From: Zoogloeaceae bacterium
Lineage (GTDB): Bacteria > Pseudomonadota > Gammaproteobacteria > Burkholderiales > Rhodocyclaceae
Reading direction: 5' to 3'
Assembly (NCBI GenBank): GCA_031281985.1
Contig: JAITEO010000186.1
Span: 1-8,041 of the forward strand
DNA: 8,041 nt
Shown: positions 6,375 through 8,041 of the stretch, in pieces
Layout: each line of letters starts with the position of its first letter
How positions within the stretch are numbered: the stretch's first letter is position 1
Position numbers and translations under genes: made by a program
Notes under the pieces: generated by a model
What the model saw: only the letters and a program-made list of their open reading frames with translations
What the model was told of the DNA's origin: nothing
Databases searched by the model: none

Positions 6375-6433
6375 TTGTCGGGCAGGGTGTTCTGTTGTCG
6401 TCCTGCCTTGCCGCATATTGGGAGGTTCGTGCC

Positions 6434-7042
6434 ATGCATGCTTTTGTTGCGCCGGTCGCCGTCAGTCCGTTGGTGGAAGTCGCTTTTGCGAACGGGAAAC
6501 CGGGCGCGGTCGTCTTTGTCGATCATTCCCTGACGCCGCGCTACGGCTGCAAGGGCAAGGGCAAGGGCGCGGCGCAGTGGCTGCAAAGCCTGGGCTTGCC
6601 GTTGCCCGCCGCGCCGAATCGCTGGTTGCCGCTCGCGGAGGAAGGCTTGATTGCCCGTCTGGGCATGCAGGAATTCCTCATCGATGGCAATGCCGATGTC
6701 GTCGCGCGTCTGCAAGCCAGCCCGCCGCCCGCCGATGTCGCGGCCGTGCTGCGTCAGGACGCCGCGCTCGAGCTTTCCGGCCCCGGTCTTTCGGAATTGC
6801 TCCTGCAAACCTGCGCCGTCGATTTCGCCGCGCTGGACCTGGCGGAGCAGCCCGTGGTGCTCACCCGCATGACGGGCGTTGGCGTCACGGTGATTCCCGG
6901 CGCGTCCAGTTATCGCATCTGGTGCGACGGCACCTACGGGGCGGCGCTTTGGGAAAGCCTGTACGCGGTCGCCGCGGATCTGCCAGAGCCGCCCGCGCAA
7001 TCTTTGCATTCAACCGATAGGAGCAGCGAACATGACGCCTGA
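6434..7042 (+). CDS. mgdD: N-methylglutamate dehydrogenase subunit D (sarcosine oxidase gamma family)
   Basis: The 202-residue protein fits SoxG, the small GcvT-like subunit that packs on the alpha subunit. Recognisable features are [16 protein letters not shown] (35-50), matching the YGxKG(xG)AAxWL signature of the family, FLIDG (81-85), and a C-terminal half with [14 protein letters not shown] (143-156) and [19 protein letters not shown]. There is no cofactor motif of its own. The ATG at 6434 follows GGGAGG (6420-6425) by eight bases; a TTG at 6395 lacks this support. It has its own promoter P2 and overlaps the next gene by 11 bases. The sequence is divergent, as is usual for gamma subunits, so position in the B-D-A-G order is an important part of the evidence. 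Confidence 0.8.
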   Translation: MHAFVAPVAVSPLVEVAFANGKPGAVVFVDHSLTPRYGCKGKGKGAAQWLQSLGLPLPAAPNRWLPLAEEGLIARLGMQEFLIDGNADVVARLQASPPPADVAAVLRQDAALELSGPGLSELLLQTCAVDFAALDLAEQPVVLTRMTGVGVTVIPGASSYRIWCDGTYGAALWESLYAVAADLPEPPAQSLHSTDRSSEHDA

Positions 7043-8041
7043 TGCAGCCAGGACATTCCTGAAAGACAACCACGTCAAATACGTCTTTGCGCAATTCGTG
7101 GATATTCACGGCGCGCCCAAGGTCAAGGTGGTGCCCGCCGACCATTTCGACGACATCCTCAGCAATGGCGCGGGTTTTGCGGGCGGCGCGGTGTGGGGAC
7201 TTGGGCTGGAACCCGCCAGTCCCAAGGACTACATGGCGGTGGGCGATCCCGATACCCTGACGCTGGTGCCCTGGCAACCGGGCTACGCGCGCATCGTCTG
7301 CGACGGGCACATCGGCAAGAAGCCGTGGATCTACGATTCGCGCGTGGTGCTGAAAAAGCAGGTCGCCCGCCTGAAGGCGCGCGGGATGCGTTTTTATACC
7401 GGGCTGGAGCCGGAATTCTCGCTGTTGAAGAAAAACGAGCGCGGCGGGATCACGCCTTGCGACGATAGCGACGTGCTGCGCAAGCCCTGCTACGACTACA
7501 AGGGACTCTCGCGCTCGCGCGAGTTTCTCGAACGGCTCACGGACAGCGTGAAAGTGGTCGGGCTGGATGTCTACCAAATCGACCACGAGGACGCCAACGG
7601 GCAGTTCGAAATCAACTACGCCTTCGCGGAAGCCCTGGTTTCCTGCGACAACTTCATCTTCTTCAAGATGGCGGCCTCCGAAATCGCGCACGAGATGGGG
7701 CTGATCTGTTCCTTCATGCCCAAACCCTTCGCCAATCGACCGGGCAACGGCATGCACATGCACATGTCCCTGGGCGACGGCGAGAAAAACCTGTTCGAGG
7801 ACAAGAGCGATCCGCGCGGCCTGCAACTGTCGCCGCTCGCCTACAAATTCCTGGGCGGAATCCTGAAACACGCGCCCGCCCTGGCGGCGATTTGCGCGCC
7901 CACGGTCAATTCCTACAAGCGCCTGGTGGTGGGGCAATCGCTCACCGGCGCGACCTGGGCGCCCGCCTACATCAGCTACGGCGACAACAACCGCTCGACG
8001 ATGGTGCGCATTCCCGGCGGACGCCTGGAAATGCGCATGCC
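7032..8041 (+). CDS. gmaS: Gamma-glutamylmethylamide synthetase / type III glutamine synthetase (partial)
   Basis: This belongs to the ATP-dependent glutamine synthetase fold; 336 residues are visible of a family length near 435-445, and the window ends inside the gene. Active-site landmarks are GLEPEF (E126, E128, metal ligands), [12 protein letters not shown] (E186, E193), [12 protein letters not shown] (H242), NSYKRLV (R297) and [18 protein letters not shown] (R321, R326, E333). The start [16 protein letters not shown] and [22 protein letters not shown] are typical of GlnT/GmaS. GmaS joins glutamate to methylamine; GlnT joins it to ammonia, and sequence alone does not fully separate them. 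Adjacency to four sarcosine-oxidase-type subunits favours GmaS, the entry step of the N-methylglutamate pathway. The ATG overlaps the end of mgdD by 11 bases and has its ribosome binding site (GGAG, 7020-7023) inside mgdD, so the two are translationally coupled. Confidence 0.8.
   Translation, partial: MTPDAARTFLKDNHVKYVFAQFVDIHGAPKVKVVPADHFDDILSNGAGFAGGAVWGLGLEPASPKDYMAVGDPDTLTLVPWQPGYARIVCDGHIGKKPWIYDSRVVLKKQVARLKARGMRFYTGLEPEFSLLKKNERGGITPCDDSDVLRKPCYDYKGLSRSREFLERLTDSVKVVGLDVYQIDHEDANGQFEINYAFAEALVSCDNFIFFKMAASEIAHEMGLICSFMPKPFANRPGNGMHMHMSLGDGEKNLFEDKSDPRGLQLSPLAYKFLGGILKHAPALAAICAPTVNSYKRLVVGQSLTGATWAPAYISYGDNNRSTMVRIPGGRLEMRM

Noticed and set aside
6395..6433. TTG start for mgdD at 6395
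   Set aside because: No ribosome binding site before it, whereas the ATG at 6434 has GGGAGG at a good distance.

Overview
The window is GC-rich, densely coding DNA from a proteobacterium. The gene set and protein style suggest a methylotrophy-capable betaproteobacterium, perhaps Rhodocyclales-like (an inference from memory of similar proteins, not a database match). It holds most of one C1/methylamine-type catabolic cluster, all on the + strand, and the first 55 bases of a divergent gene.

Layout: 1-55 (-) is the signal-peptide start of an exported protein. 56-542 is a divergent intergenic region with an AT-rich part, a tandem hairpin repeat and a promoter (P1). 543-1403 is purU, formyl-tetrahydrofolate deformylase. 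1461-2702 is an FAD/FMN oxidoreductase of the SoxB family. 2703-3032 is a non-coding gap almost filled by a 307-bp palindromic element that looks like a non-autonomous mobile element. 3033-3290 is a SoxD-family subunit and 3292-6210 a SoxA-family subunit. 6211-6433 holds a GC hairpin and a second promoter (P2) that closely copies P1. 6434-7042 is a SoxG-family subunit. 7032 to the window end is a type III glutamine-synthetase-family enzyme, cut off by the window.

The four oxidase-type subunits lie in the order B-D-A-G and match heterotetrameric sarcosine oxidase by family. The adjoining glutamine-synthetase-like gene reads like gamma-glutamylmethylamide synthetase (GmaS). I therefore prefer N-methylglutamate dehydrogenase (MgdABCD), the sarcosine-oxidase homologue of the N-methylglutamate pathway. 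In that reading GmaS traps methylamine as gamma-glutamylmethylamide, an N-methylglutamate synthase (mgsABC, not in the window) converts it to N-methylglutamate, and MgdABCD oxidises this and passes the C1 unit to tetrahydrofolate. PurU then releases formate from 10-formyl-THF and regenerates THF.

The most notable non-coding signals are the duplicated promoter/operator module before purU and before mgdD, and the nested-palindrome element that separates mgdA from mgdB.
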